Source: Cyanobacteria bacterium CG_2015-22_32_23 (GTDB lineage: Bacteria; Cyanobacteriota; Cyanobacteriia; Cyanobacteriales; Cyanobacteriaceae). Taken from it: a DNA stretch of 64,000 bases. The position numbers and the translations under genes were made by a program. Below are positions 43,610 to 52,095 of the stretch, one piece after another. Every line of letters begins with the position of its first letter. Position 1 is the first letter of the stretch. The stretch lies in NCBI GenBank assembly GCA_009993045.1, contig JAACUG010000069.1:29539-93538 (forward strand), in the 5' to 3' direction. A model generated the notes under the pieces. The model was not told the origin of the DNA, did not search any database, and saw nothing but the letters and a program-made list of their open reading frames with translations.

Positions 43610-44377
43610 ATGAAAAAACAAGTTAATACAATGGGGATATTGCTTATTTTTCTGTTTTCTTTGATTGGTATTGCTTATTTACAATTGCCTATGGCTAATC
43701 AAAAAAAAGAGAATCTCACGAAAGTAGAAGCCTTAAGACAACAAGAAAAAGAGGGGGTAAAAATTAATCTCCTGAAGAATTTGCCTGATTTTGGTTTTAA
43801 TAATTTAGTTGCGGATTGGATTTATTTACAATTCATTCAGTATTTTGGAGATCGTGCAAGGGATTATACTGGATATAGTCTTAATCCAGAGTATTTTAGA
43901 GGTGTTGTGGATAAAGATCCTCGTTTTATTTCTCCTTATTTTATTTTAGCTCCTGCCACTTCTCTTTTTTCGGGACGACCAGATATTAGTGTAGAATTAA
44001 TGGCACAAGGTTTAGAATCTATTTCTCCTGAACAACCGAAGGCTTATCAAGTATGGTTTTATAAAGGGATAGATGAACTTTTATTTGTGGGTAAACCAGA
44101 GGATGCTCAAAAATCCTATGAAATGGCAGTGAAATGGGCTAAGTATCATAATGATGCTGGTAGTAAAACAGTAGCCAGACAAGCAGAAGAAACTGCTAAT
44201 TTTTTGGAGAAAAATCCTGATAGTAAAAAAGCTCAAGCTGCTGCATGGATGGGAATTTTTGCTAATGCGAGGGAAGATGTGGTGAGAGATTTAGCACTAA
44301 GAAATATTAAACGTTTAGGGGGTAATTTAGTTGTTAGCGGAAATAAAGCTAGTTTATCGTTTCCGACGGAAGATTAA
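43610..44377 (+). CDS. Single-pass membrane protein next to the pilin genes
   Basis: A 255-residue protein with one N-terminal membrane helix (about 7-27) and a soluble, mainly helical domain outside or inside. Blocks NLPDFGFNNLVADWIYLQF (about 55-73), YTGYSLNPEYFRGVVDKDPR and IYWFYKGIDELLF-like YQVWFYKGIDELLF are well formed, and the rest (EDAQKSYEMAVKWA) has TPR-like helices. I recognise this type as a conserved cyanobacterial protein seen near pilins but know no function. It is 69 bp after pilin 2 and probably in the same transcript. Confidence 0.7.
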   Translation: MKKQVNTMGILLIFLFSLIGIAYLQLPMANQKKENLTKVEALRQQEKEGVKINLLKNLPDFGFNNLVADWIYLQFIQYFGDRARDYTGYSLNPEYFRGVVDKDPRFISPYFILAPATSLFSGRPDISVELMAQGLESISPEQPKAYQVWFYKGIDELLFVGKPEDAQKSYEMAVKWAKYHNDAGSKTVARQAEETANFLEKNPDSKKAQAAAWMGIFANAREDVVRDLALRNIKRLGGNLVVSGNKASLSFPTED

Positions 44378-44445
44378 GGCTTTATTTTTTCAAAACTAAC
44401 ACTTTTGTATATAATCAAAATTTCTTTTTCGAGGTTAACATTAAT

Positions 44446-45315
44446 TTAACTATCTATATGTGAATCTGAACTTTGTAACCAGTTACTTAAATCTAATTCA
44501 TTTTGAAAATCTAATAAATCCTCTCCTAAATTTTCTAATTCTTCAAAAGATAAATTACCTATTTTATTTTGTAGTTGAGGGTTAATATTACCTAATCGTT
44601 TTTTTAACAGACGTAATATCAACTGAACTTCATAAATTTTCGTTTCTTGAATACCTTGTTGAATACCTTGTTGAATACCTTTTTCGATTATTTTGTTGTA
44701 AACCACTGATTCTTGCATAATATCCTCTCGAAAGTATAGATTAATTAGAGATAAATCAAATTTTATTCCTGCTAATAATTGTACACAAGTAGAAACATTA
44801 TTTCGTTCTCTCTTATCATTAATTTTAGCAACTTCGTCAGCTATTTGTTGCAATAATTGTTCTGGATTATCACTTTTAGCTAATACTGCTAAAGGATATA
44901 AAGCTGGTGATTTTAAGAATAATTCAGGATTTTCTTCCCAAATTCTGATAACTCGATAACGATGAGAGGTGTTTTCTTGTCGAAATTCATTTATAAAAAC
45001 ATCGGGCAAAGTGCTAGGTTTGAGATAAATGACTACTTGTTCAATATCGGTTTCATATTGTCGGTATAATCTCACCCAATAATCAAGCATTCGCAAGGGA
45101 ATTGGCGGTTTTGATTGAGGGGAAGTTTGAAATTCTAAATGTAAAATTTTGTCGGCAACGGTAAGAAAAAATAATCCATCCGCCCTTATTGGTTCTAAAT
45201 TTAACTCGATATTGAGGATTGTTATCTCCTGTTCAACATTTGTATTCAATAACCAATTAACGAAAACTTCAGGGGAGTCTTCTACTAAAAACTTGAGAAT
45301 ACTATCGTAGCTCAT
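44446..45315 (-). CDS. DUF4351 / Rpn-like PD-(D/E)xK nuclease family protein
   Basis: A 289-residue protein. The N-terminal two thirds resemble Rpn-type 'putative transposase' nucleases: SILKFLVEDSPEVFVNWLL (5-23), ADGLFFLTVADKILHLEFQT (45-64) with D and E of the nuclease core, RMLDYWVRLYRQY (about 74-86) and VVIYLKPS. The C-terminal part has a short repeat KGIQQGIQQGIQE (about 212-224) and the DUF4351 domain LRLLKKRLGNINPQLQNKIG to the end. These genes are common and mobile in cyanobacteria; nuclease activity here is untested. It is divergent from the first glycosyltransferase gene. Confidence 0.82.
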   Translation of the reverse strand: MSYDSILKFLVEDSPEVFVNWLLNTNVEQEITILNIELNLEPIRADGLFFLTVADKILHLEFQTSPQSKPPIPLRMLDYWVRLYRQYETDIEQVVIYLKPSTLPDVFINEFRQENTSHRYRVIRIWEENPELFLKSPALYPLAVLAKSDNPEQLLQQIADEVAKINDKRERNNVSTCVQLLAGIKFDLSLINLYFREDIMQESVVYNKIIEKGIQQGIQQGIQETKIYEVQLILRLLKKRLGNINPQLQNKIGNLSFEELENLGEDLLDFQNELDLSNWLQSSDSHIDS

Positions 45316-45398
45316 ATTAAGTTAAAATGAAATAATAATTAATCACGATTAAAAAATCTTATCATAATATAGTTATTTAAAGTTTTTAGAGGTAAAAA

Positions 45399-47564
45399 AT
45401 GAGCGAATGGCATCCTTCGGTAAAAGCATATTTAGAAAATAAAGATTATGAAAAAGTAGTTGAAATTTATGAAAACTTAGTGGAAAATAATCCCGATGAA
45501 ATTAATAATTATTGGTATTTAGGATTAAGTTATTTACTCATAAATAATCTTGATGAAGCGCAAACAACTTGGTTTTTTGTCTTTTCTCAGCAAGAAGGAG
45601 AGGGATTAGAGAAATGTAATCAAGATTTAATAAATATTTTAGAGGAAGAAGCGCTACAACAACTAAATTTAAGTAATTATGAACACAGTTTATTGATTAG
45701 AGAACAAATACTAGAAATTAATCCAGAAAATATTAATAATTTACTGCATATTGTTAATTTACAAATTTTATTAAAAACCTTTAGTATTGAACTTTTAAAT
45801 ACATATAATTTAAGTGAATTAGTTAAAAATAGTCAACCTAATTCTTTAGATTTTTTGTTATTATCAACTCTCTTAAAAGATATTATAAAATATGCTTATA
45901 ATTTAAGTATTGATTTTGCAGAATCAGTTTTAATTTACTCTAATAGTAATAAAGATATAGTTAATATAATTGTTAACATTGGTGACTCTATGGCGAAGGA
46001 AGATCAACAAGTTCTTTATGCTATAGAATTACTAGAAATGTGTAATAAATACCCTCATAATAATATTATTATTTTCATTAATTTATATACTTACTATCAA
46101 TTAGTAAAAGATTTTGATAAGTTAGTTAATATTGCTGAAGAATTAAACGAAAAAGCAAGTAATTATTTAGAAAGATTTAATGCCAAAAATTTACTCTTAA
46201 ATGCTTATTTAACTTTGGCAGAATGGGATAAAGCGATGATAGTAGCAAAAGAACAAGATAGATCATATCAAGAAATTGAGTTACATAAAGATGAATTAAC
46301 TAATTCTGCTAGTAGAGATACTTTTTTTTCAGGAATTTTAAATCTACTTTATTTACAAGATGATGTTGTTTATAATCGTCAAATTATTAATAAAGTTTCT
46401 AGTTTATTTCAAGAAATTAATAAGCCTTTTTATCCTAAAATAACCCATACAATAGCTAAGGAAAAAAAGATTTTAACTATTGGATATATCGCTCACACTT
46501 TACATAAACATTCTGTTGGTTATTTATCCCGTTGGTTAATTTATCATCATAATCGAGATTTATTTAAAATTAATTTATATTCTCCTCAAAATCATACCGA
46601 TGAAATTACAGAAAAATGGTTTATTCCTAATGTAGATAAAATTTTTATGGCACAAAGGGGTATGAATCGTTTAATTAACCAAATTTATGAGGATGAGGTG
46701 GATATTTTAGTTGATTTAGATAGTTTAACTTTAAATTTAACAGCTTTAGTAATGGCTATGAAACCTGCTCCGATTCAGGTAACATGGTTAGGGATGGATG
46801 CTTCTGGGATTCCTAATATTGATTATTTTATTGCAGATCCTTATGTCTTACCTAATAATGCAGGAGAATATTATTCAGAAAAAATTTGGCGTTTACCTAA
46901 CACCTATTTAGGAATTGATGGTTTTGAAATGGGGATTCCAACTTTACGCAGGGAAGATTTGGAAATTAGTAATGATGCGGTTATCTTTTTAAATGTACAA
47001 AATGCCGCTAAATTAAATCCGTCTCTAGTGGAGCTACAAATGGAAATAGTTAAACAAGTTCCTAATAGTTTCCTCATTTTTAAGGTAAGACGAGATGAAA
47101 ACCGATTAAAAGAATATATCTATAATCTGGCTGAAAATTATCACCTCGATGTTTCACAATTAAGATTTATCGGTTATGATTCTACAGTGGAAATTCATCG
47201 GTCTAATTTAAGTATAGCGGATGTTTTGTTAGACACTTATCCTTATAATGGTGCAACCACAACTTTAGAAGCATTATGGGCAGAATTACCCGTAGTTACA
47301 AGAGTGGGTGAGCAATTTGCGGCACGAAATACTTATGGTTTTATGATGAATGCAGGTATCACGGAAGGGATTGCTTGGAGTGATGAAGAATATATCGAAT
47401 GGGGGATTAAATTGGGAAAAGATGAAAATTTAAGACGAGAAGTGGTTTGGAAGTTAAAACAGTCAAAGAAAAATTCACCCTTATGGAATGGTAAACAATT
47501 TACAGGGGAAATGGAAAAGGCTTATCAACAAATGTGGGAGATTTATGTAAGTCAAAAAAATTAA
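45399..47564 (+). CDS. SPINDLY/OGT-type O-linked glycosyltransferase 1 (GT41)
   Basis: A 721-residue protein. The N-terminal half (1 to about 345) is helical, with weak TPR-like units (YLENKDYEKVVEIYENLV, NNYWYLGLSYLLINNLDEA). From about 355 it is a family 41 transferase: GYIAHTLHKHSVG with H371, VDILVDLDSLTLNLTAL, QVTWLGMDASGIPNIDYFI, NVQNAAKLNP with K538, then IADVLLDTYPYNGATTTLEA and LPVVTRVGEQFAARN. These correspond to the UDP-sugar site of OGT/SPY. It probably adds a sugar to serine or threonine of a protein; donor and target are unknown. It is first of three tandem paralogues next to pilin genes. Confidence 0.9.
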   Translation: MSEWHPSVKAYLENKDYEKVVEIYENLVENNPDEINNYWYLGLSYLLINNLDEAQTTWFFVFSQQEGEGLEKCNQDLINILEEEALQQLNLSNYEHSLLIREQILEINPENINNLLHIVNLQILLKTFSIELLNTYNLSELVKNSQPNSLDFLLLSTLLKDIIKYAYNLSIDFAESVLIYSNSNKDIVNIIVNIGDSMAKEDQQVLYAIELLEMCNKYPHNNIIIFINLYTYYQLVKDFDKLVNIAEELNEKASNYLERFNAKNLLLNAYLTLAEWDKAMIVAKEQDRSYQEIELHKDELTNSASRDTFFSGILNLLYLQDDVVYNRQIINKVSSLFQEINKPFYPKITHTIAKEKKILTIGYIAHTLHKHSVGYLSRWLIYHHNRDLFKINLYSPQNHTDEITEKWFIPNVDKIFMAQRGMNRLINQIYEDEVDILVDLDSLTLNLTALVMAMKPAPIQVTWLGMDASGIPNIDYFIADPYVLPNNAGEYYSEKIWRLPNTYLGIDGFEMGIPTLRREDLEISNDAVIFLNVQNAAKLNPSLVELQMEIVKQVPNSFLIFKVRRDENRLKEYIYNLAENYHLDVSQLRFIGYDSTVEIHRSNLSIADVLLDTYPYNGATTTLEALWAELPVVTRVGEQFAARNTYGFMMNAGITEGIAWSDEEYIEWGIKLGKDENLRREVVWKLKQSKKNSPLWNGKQFTGEMEKAYQQMWEIYVSQKN

Positions 47565-47729
47565 CATAGCACAAAAAATATGAAGGCGATCGCAACTCTT
47601 TGATTCGCCGATTATGATTTAAGTTAATATCTGATAAAGTATTATCTATTTCTGAAGTAAAGTTATTACTAAATCTAGTTTTTGTACTAAAATTATCAAA
47701 TAATTATTTTCAACTAAAGTAAAATAAAA

Positions 47730-49895
47730 ATGAATTATTGGCATCCTTCGGTAAAAGAATATTTAGAAAATAAAGACTATGAAAAAGTGATTAACTTTTA
47801 TGAAAACTTAGTGGAAAATAATCCTAATGAAATTAGTAATTACTGGTATTTAGGATTAGCTTATTTATTGGCTAAAGATACAGATTCTGCTCAAACTACT
47901 TGGTTTTTAGTTTTTTCTCAGGGAAATGAGGAAGAGATAGAAAAATGGACTCAAGAATTAATTAATATTTTAGATGAAGAAGCAATTAAACAACTCGAAT
48001 TAAGTAGATATGAACAAAGTTTATTAATTAGAGAAAATATAAATCAAATTAGTCCTGATAATATTAATAATTTACTACATATTGTTAACTTAGAAATTTT
48101 ATTAAAAGAATTTAAAACAGAAAATTTAGATAGTTATAATCTAATTTTTTTAGTTAGAAATAGTCAACCTGATACTCTTAATTTATTATTATTATCGACG
48201 ATTTTACAAGATATTTTGCTTTATCCTCATACATTGAATATTTTATTTGCAGAAGCTATACTTACTTATACTCATGGAAATGCAGAAATAATCAAGAAAA
48301 TCAGTAATATTGCCACTGTGATGGGTACAGAAAAACAATATACTCTTTATGGTATTCATTTATTGGAAATTTGTAATAACTTTTCTCATCAACAATCTAG
48401 TATTTTTATCAATTTATATACTTTTTATAAAATGATAAAAAATTTTGATAAACAAATCCAAATTTGTGAACAATATTACCACCAAGCAGATAATTTTGTA
48501 GATAAACTTTCTAGTTGCAATATATTATTATCTTCTTATCTTACTTTAGCACAATGGAATAAGTTTCTTCCCTTAGCAAAAAAACAATGTGAGTTATATG
48601 AGAAAATTGAAAACCATATTCAAGAATTAAGTAATTCTGATATTAATAAAGATGGTTTTATTATTGGTATTATGAATTTTTTTTATCTAGAGGATAAACC
48701 AAAATATAATCGCATTTTAGCTAATAAAATTGCTAATGTTTTTCAAAAAGTAAATAAACCTTTTTATCCTGAATTTAGTTTTGCGTTACCCAAAAACAAA
48801 AAATTTTTAAAAATTGGTTATATTAGTCATACTTTTAATACTCATGCGGTGGGATACCTTTCTCGTTGGTTAATTTATCATCACGATTCTTCTCAATTTG
48901 ATGTTAATTTATATATGACTCAAAATCATCCTGATGACATAACCGAAAAATGGTTTAAGCCTTATGTGTCACAAATTTTTATGGGGGAAAGAAATGTTAA
49001 GGCTTTAGTGGAGAAAATCCATAGTGATGAGATTGATATTTTAGTAGATTTAGATAGTTTAACTCTTAATTTAACTTGTGCAGTGATGGCAGTTAAACCA
49101 GCACCAATTCAAGTAACATGGTTAGGATTAGATGCTTCTGGGATTCCTAATATAGATTATTTTATAGCAGATCCTTATGTATTACCTGATCATGCACAGG
49201 AATATTATTCAGAGAAAATTTGGCGTTTACCTCATACTTATGTTGCAATGGATAATGTGGAAATCGGTAATTCTACTTTAACAAGAGAAGATTTGGATAT
49301 ACCAAGTCAAGGAGTTGTTTTTCTTAACATACAAAACACTGCGAAACTCAATCCTCATTTAGTTGAGTTACAAATGAAAATATTAAGCCAAGTGAAAAAT
49401 GGTTATCTAATTTTTAATATTAGAAAAGATGAAACAAGGTTAAAACAATATATTTATTCCTTAGGTAATAAGTTTTACGACATAACTGAAAGAGTAAGAT
49501 TTTTACCTAGTTTTCCTCCTGAAATTTATCGAGCTAATTTGGCGATCGCTGATATAATGTTGGACACTTATCCTTTCAATGGTGCAGTAACAACTTTAGA
49601 TGGTTTATGGCAAAATATACCACTTATAACCAGAGTAGGACAACAATTTAACGCTCGTCAAGGCTATACTTTTTTAACTAATTTAGGTATAACTGAAGGT
49701 ATTGCATGGAGTGATGAAGAATATGTAGAATGGGGTATAAAACTTGGTACTGATGAACAGTTGAGAAAAGAAGTTAGCTGGAAATTACGACAATCCAAGA
49801 AAACATCACCCTTATGGAATGGTAAACAATTTACACAGGAAATGGAGAAGGCTTATCAACAAATGTGGGAAATTTATCTTCAGGAGAATCAATAA
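47730..49895 (+). CDS. SPINDLY/OGT-type O-linked glycosyltransferase 2 (GT41)
   Basis: A 721-residue paralogue with the same layout: TPR-like helical N-terminal half starting YWHPSVKEYLENKDYEKV, then GYISHTFNTHAVGYLSRW, VTWLGLDASGIPNIDYFI, NIQNTAKLNP and LAIADIMLDTYPFNGAVTTL. The last motif differs from copies 1 and 3 (YPYNGxTTTLEALW), and GQQFNARQGYTF replaces GEQFAARN, so its sugar or substrate preference may differ. It lies 165 bp behind copy 1, with a HIP1 site in the gap, and 3 bp before copy 3. Two DNA blocks (49067-49236 and 49686-49835) are nearly or fully identical to copy 3. Confidence 0.9.
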   Translation: MNYWHPSVKEYLENKDYEKVINFYENLVENNPNEISNYWYLGLAYLLAKDTDSAQTTWFLVFSQGNEEEIEKWTQELINILDEEAIKQLELSRYEQSLLIRENINQISPDNINNLLHIVNLEILLKEFKTENLDSYNLIFLVRNSQPDTLNLLLLSTILQDILLYPHTLNILFAEAILTYTHGNAEIIKKISNIATVMGTEKQYTLYGIHLLEICNNFSHQQSSIFINLYTFYKMIKNFDKQIQICEQYYHQADNFVDKLSSCNILLSSYLTLAQWNKFLPLAKKQCELYEKIENHIQELSNSDINKDGFIIGIMNFFYLEDKPKYNRILANKIANVFQKVNKPFYPEFSFALPKNKKFLKIGYISHTFNTHAVGYLSRWLIYHHDSSQFDVNLYMTQNHPDDITEKWFKPYVSQIFMGERNVKALVEKIHSDEIDILVDLDSLTLNLTCAVMAVKPAPIQVTWLGLDASGIPNIDYFIADPYVLPDHAQEYYSEKIWRLPHTYVAMDNVEIGNSTLTREDLDIPSQGVVFLNIQNTAKLNPHLVELQMKILSQVKNGYLIFNIRKDETRLKQYIYSLGNKFYDITERVRFLPSFPPEIYRANLAIADIMLDTYPFNGAVTTLDGLWQNIPLITRVGQQFNARQGYTFLTNLGITEGIAWSDEEYVEWGIKLGTDEQLRKEVSWKLRQSKKTSPLWNGKQFTQEMEKAYQQMWEIYLQENQ

Positions 49896-49898
49896 ATT

Positions 49899-52049
49899 AT
49901 GAGTTGGCAAAGAGAAGTAGAAAATTTTTTACTAAATAAAGATTATGATCAATTAATTAATTTTTATGAAAATAAAATAGAAATTAATTCCGAAGATTTA
50001 ACTAACCATATTTATTTAGGTTTAGCTTATTTATTTCAAGGAAAAAAAGAAGAAGCCCAAACTTCATGGCTTTATATTTTAACTCAAGAAGATGAAGAAT
50101 CATTTAATAAGTTAGTTGGGATTTTAAAAGAAGAAGCCCAAAGACAAAAAAATATTAAAAATTATTCTCTTTCTTTATCAATCTATTTAATAATTAAGGA
50201 TATTTTACCAGATAATATTAACAATTTATTAGAAGTAATTTACTTATCTTTACAACTTAATAAATTTAATATTAATGATTTAGATACATGGAATATTAGC
50301 CAATTAATTAGAGAAAATAATCATCAAGTTATTAAGAGCGAATTATTGTTAGATGTTTTAACTAAGATTATAGAAATTCCTCATAAATTAAGTTTAATTT
50401 TTTTAGAAACTTGTTTTCATCAAGATATTATAACAGTTGAATTTTTAAATGAAATTATCAATATAAGTTATAAAGTTGGAGTTGAGAGAAAATACCAAAT
50501 TTATGCAATCGATTTACTAAATCTCTGTCTTCAGTATAATTTTAAAACAAGAAATATTTATCAAATGCTTTTTTTGTATTATAGTAGGCTCAATGATTAT
50601 CAAAATGCCTTATGTTTTGCGAAAGAAGTTTATTCACAATTTCACACTTTAGCAGATAAATTAACCGCTTATGATTGTTTATTAAAATGTTATTTAAACT
50701 TAGGAGATTGGGATTCGGTAATTAGTACTGGAATAGAATTAAAAGATCTCTTAAATACTATTGATAATCTGAATAATTTTTCTGTTAATGATGATCATAT
50801 AATTGCTGCAATTGTAAATTTATTATATTTACAAGATAATTTAGCAGAAAATCGCCGAATAATTAATAAAATAGGTTCTCTTTTTCAAGCACTTAATCAG
50901 AGAATGCAGCCTTTAATTTATCCTAATATTCAAACAACTATTAAACCGTTAAAAATTGGTTATATTGGTCATACTTTTAAAACCCATTCTGTGGGTATTT
51001 TAAGTCGTTGGTTAATGGCTTATCATGATAAAAATAAATTTGAAATTAACCTTTATTTCACTCAAAATAATCAAAATGATTTTACAGAAAAATACTTTAC
51101 TCCTTTTGTAAATCATATTTTTTATGGAGATCGCAATACTAATACTCTTATCAATAAAATTACACAAGATGAGATAGATATTTTAGTAGATGTAGATAGT
51201 TTGACCCTTAATTTAACTTGTGCAGTGATGGCAGTTAAACCAGCACCAATTCAAGTAACATGGTTAGGATTAGATGCTTCTGGGATTCCTAATATAGATT
51301 ATTATATTGCAGATCCTTATGTATTACCTGATCATGCACAGGAATATTATTCAGAGAAAATTTGGCGTTTACCTCAAACCTATTTAGCAATAGATGGTTT
51401 TGAAATAGCTACTCCCACTCGTCGCAGAGAAGATTTTGGATTAGGTAAAGATGATGTGATTTTTATGAATTTACAAAATCCCGCTAAACTCAACCCAGAT
51501 ATTCTCAAATCCCAATTAAAAATAGTTAACGCTGTACCCCACGGCTATTTATTTACTAAAATACGGAAGGATGAAGAAGCCTTAAAAGAATTAGTAACAA
51601 AGGTAGCAAAATCTGAAAATGTATCTCTTGAAAAATTGCGCTTTATCCCCTCAGATATTACTGTGGAAACTCATAGAGCTAATTTATCAATTGCTGATGT
51701 AGTTCTTGATACTTATCCTTATAATGGTTCGACAACAACTCTGGAAGCATTATGGGCAGAAATTCCTGTGGTGACAAGAGTAGGAGAACAATTTGCTGCT
51801 CGGAATAGTTATACTTATATGATTAATGCTGGTATAACTGAAGGTATTGCATGGAGTGATGAAGAATATGTAGAATGGGGTATAAAACTTGGTACTGATG
51901 AACAGTTGAGAAAAGAAGTTAGCTGGAAATTACGACAATCCAAGAAAACATCACCCTTATGGAATGGTAAACAATTTACAAGGGAGATGGAGAAAGCCTA
52001 TCAACAAATGTGGGATATTTATATTAATGAGAAAAAAATTAACCCATAG
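49899..52049 (+). CDS. SPINDLY/OGT-type O-linked glycosyltransferase 3 (GT41)
   Basis: A 716-residue paralogue, the most divergent in its N-terminal half (WQREVENFLLNKDYDQLINF). The catalytic half keeps GYIGHTFKTHSVGILSRW, VTWLGLDASGIPNIDYYI, NLQNPAKLNP, IADVVLDTYPYNGSTTTLEA and PVVTRVGEQFAARNSY. It follows copy 2 after only 3 bp, so the two are translationally close. Blocks 51207-51376 and 51831-51980 match copy 2 far better than the rest of the gene, pointing to gene conversion. Confidence 0.9.
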   Translation: MSWQREVENFLLNKDYDQLINFYENKIEINSEDLTNHIYLGLAYLFQGKKEEAQTSWLYILTQEDEESFNKLVGILKEEAQRQKNIKNYSLSLSIYLIIKDILPDNINNLLEVIYLSLQLNKFNINDLDTWNISQLIRENNHQVIKSELLLDVLTKIIEIPHKLSLIFLETCFHQDIITVEFLNEIINISYKVGVERKYQIYAIDLLNLCLQYNFKTRNIYQMLFLYYSRLNDYQNALCFAKEVYSQFHTLADKLTAYDCLLKCYLNLGDWDSVISTGIELKDLLNTIDNLNNFSVNDDHIIAAIVNLLYLQDNLAENRRIINKIGSLFQALNQRMQPLIYPNIQTTIKPLKIGYIGHTFKTHSVGILSRWLMAYHDKNKFEINLYFTQNNQNDFTEKYFTPFVNHIFYGDRNTNTLINKITQDEIDILVDVDSLTLNLTCAVMAVKPAPIQVTWLGLDASGIPNIDYYIADPYVLPDHAQEYYSEKIWRLPQTYLAIDGFEIATPTRRREDFGLGKDDVIFMNLQNPAKLNPDILKSQLKIVNAVPHGYLFTKIRKDEEALKELVTKVAKSENVSLEKLRFIPSDITVETHRANLSIADVVLDTYPYNGSTTTLEALWAEIPVVTRVGEQFAARNSYTYMINAGITEGIAWSDEEYVEWGIKLGTDEQLRKEVSWKLRQSKKTSPLWNGKQFTREMEKAYQQMWDIYINEKKINP

Positions 52050-52095
52050 TAAATTATTAATTATTTCTCTCATTAAAAATTGTTAGTTCACTATA

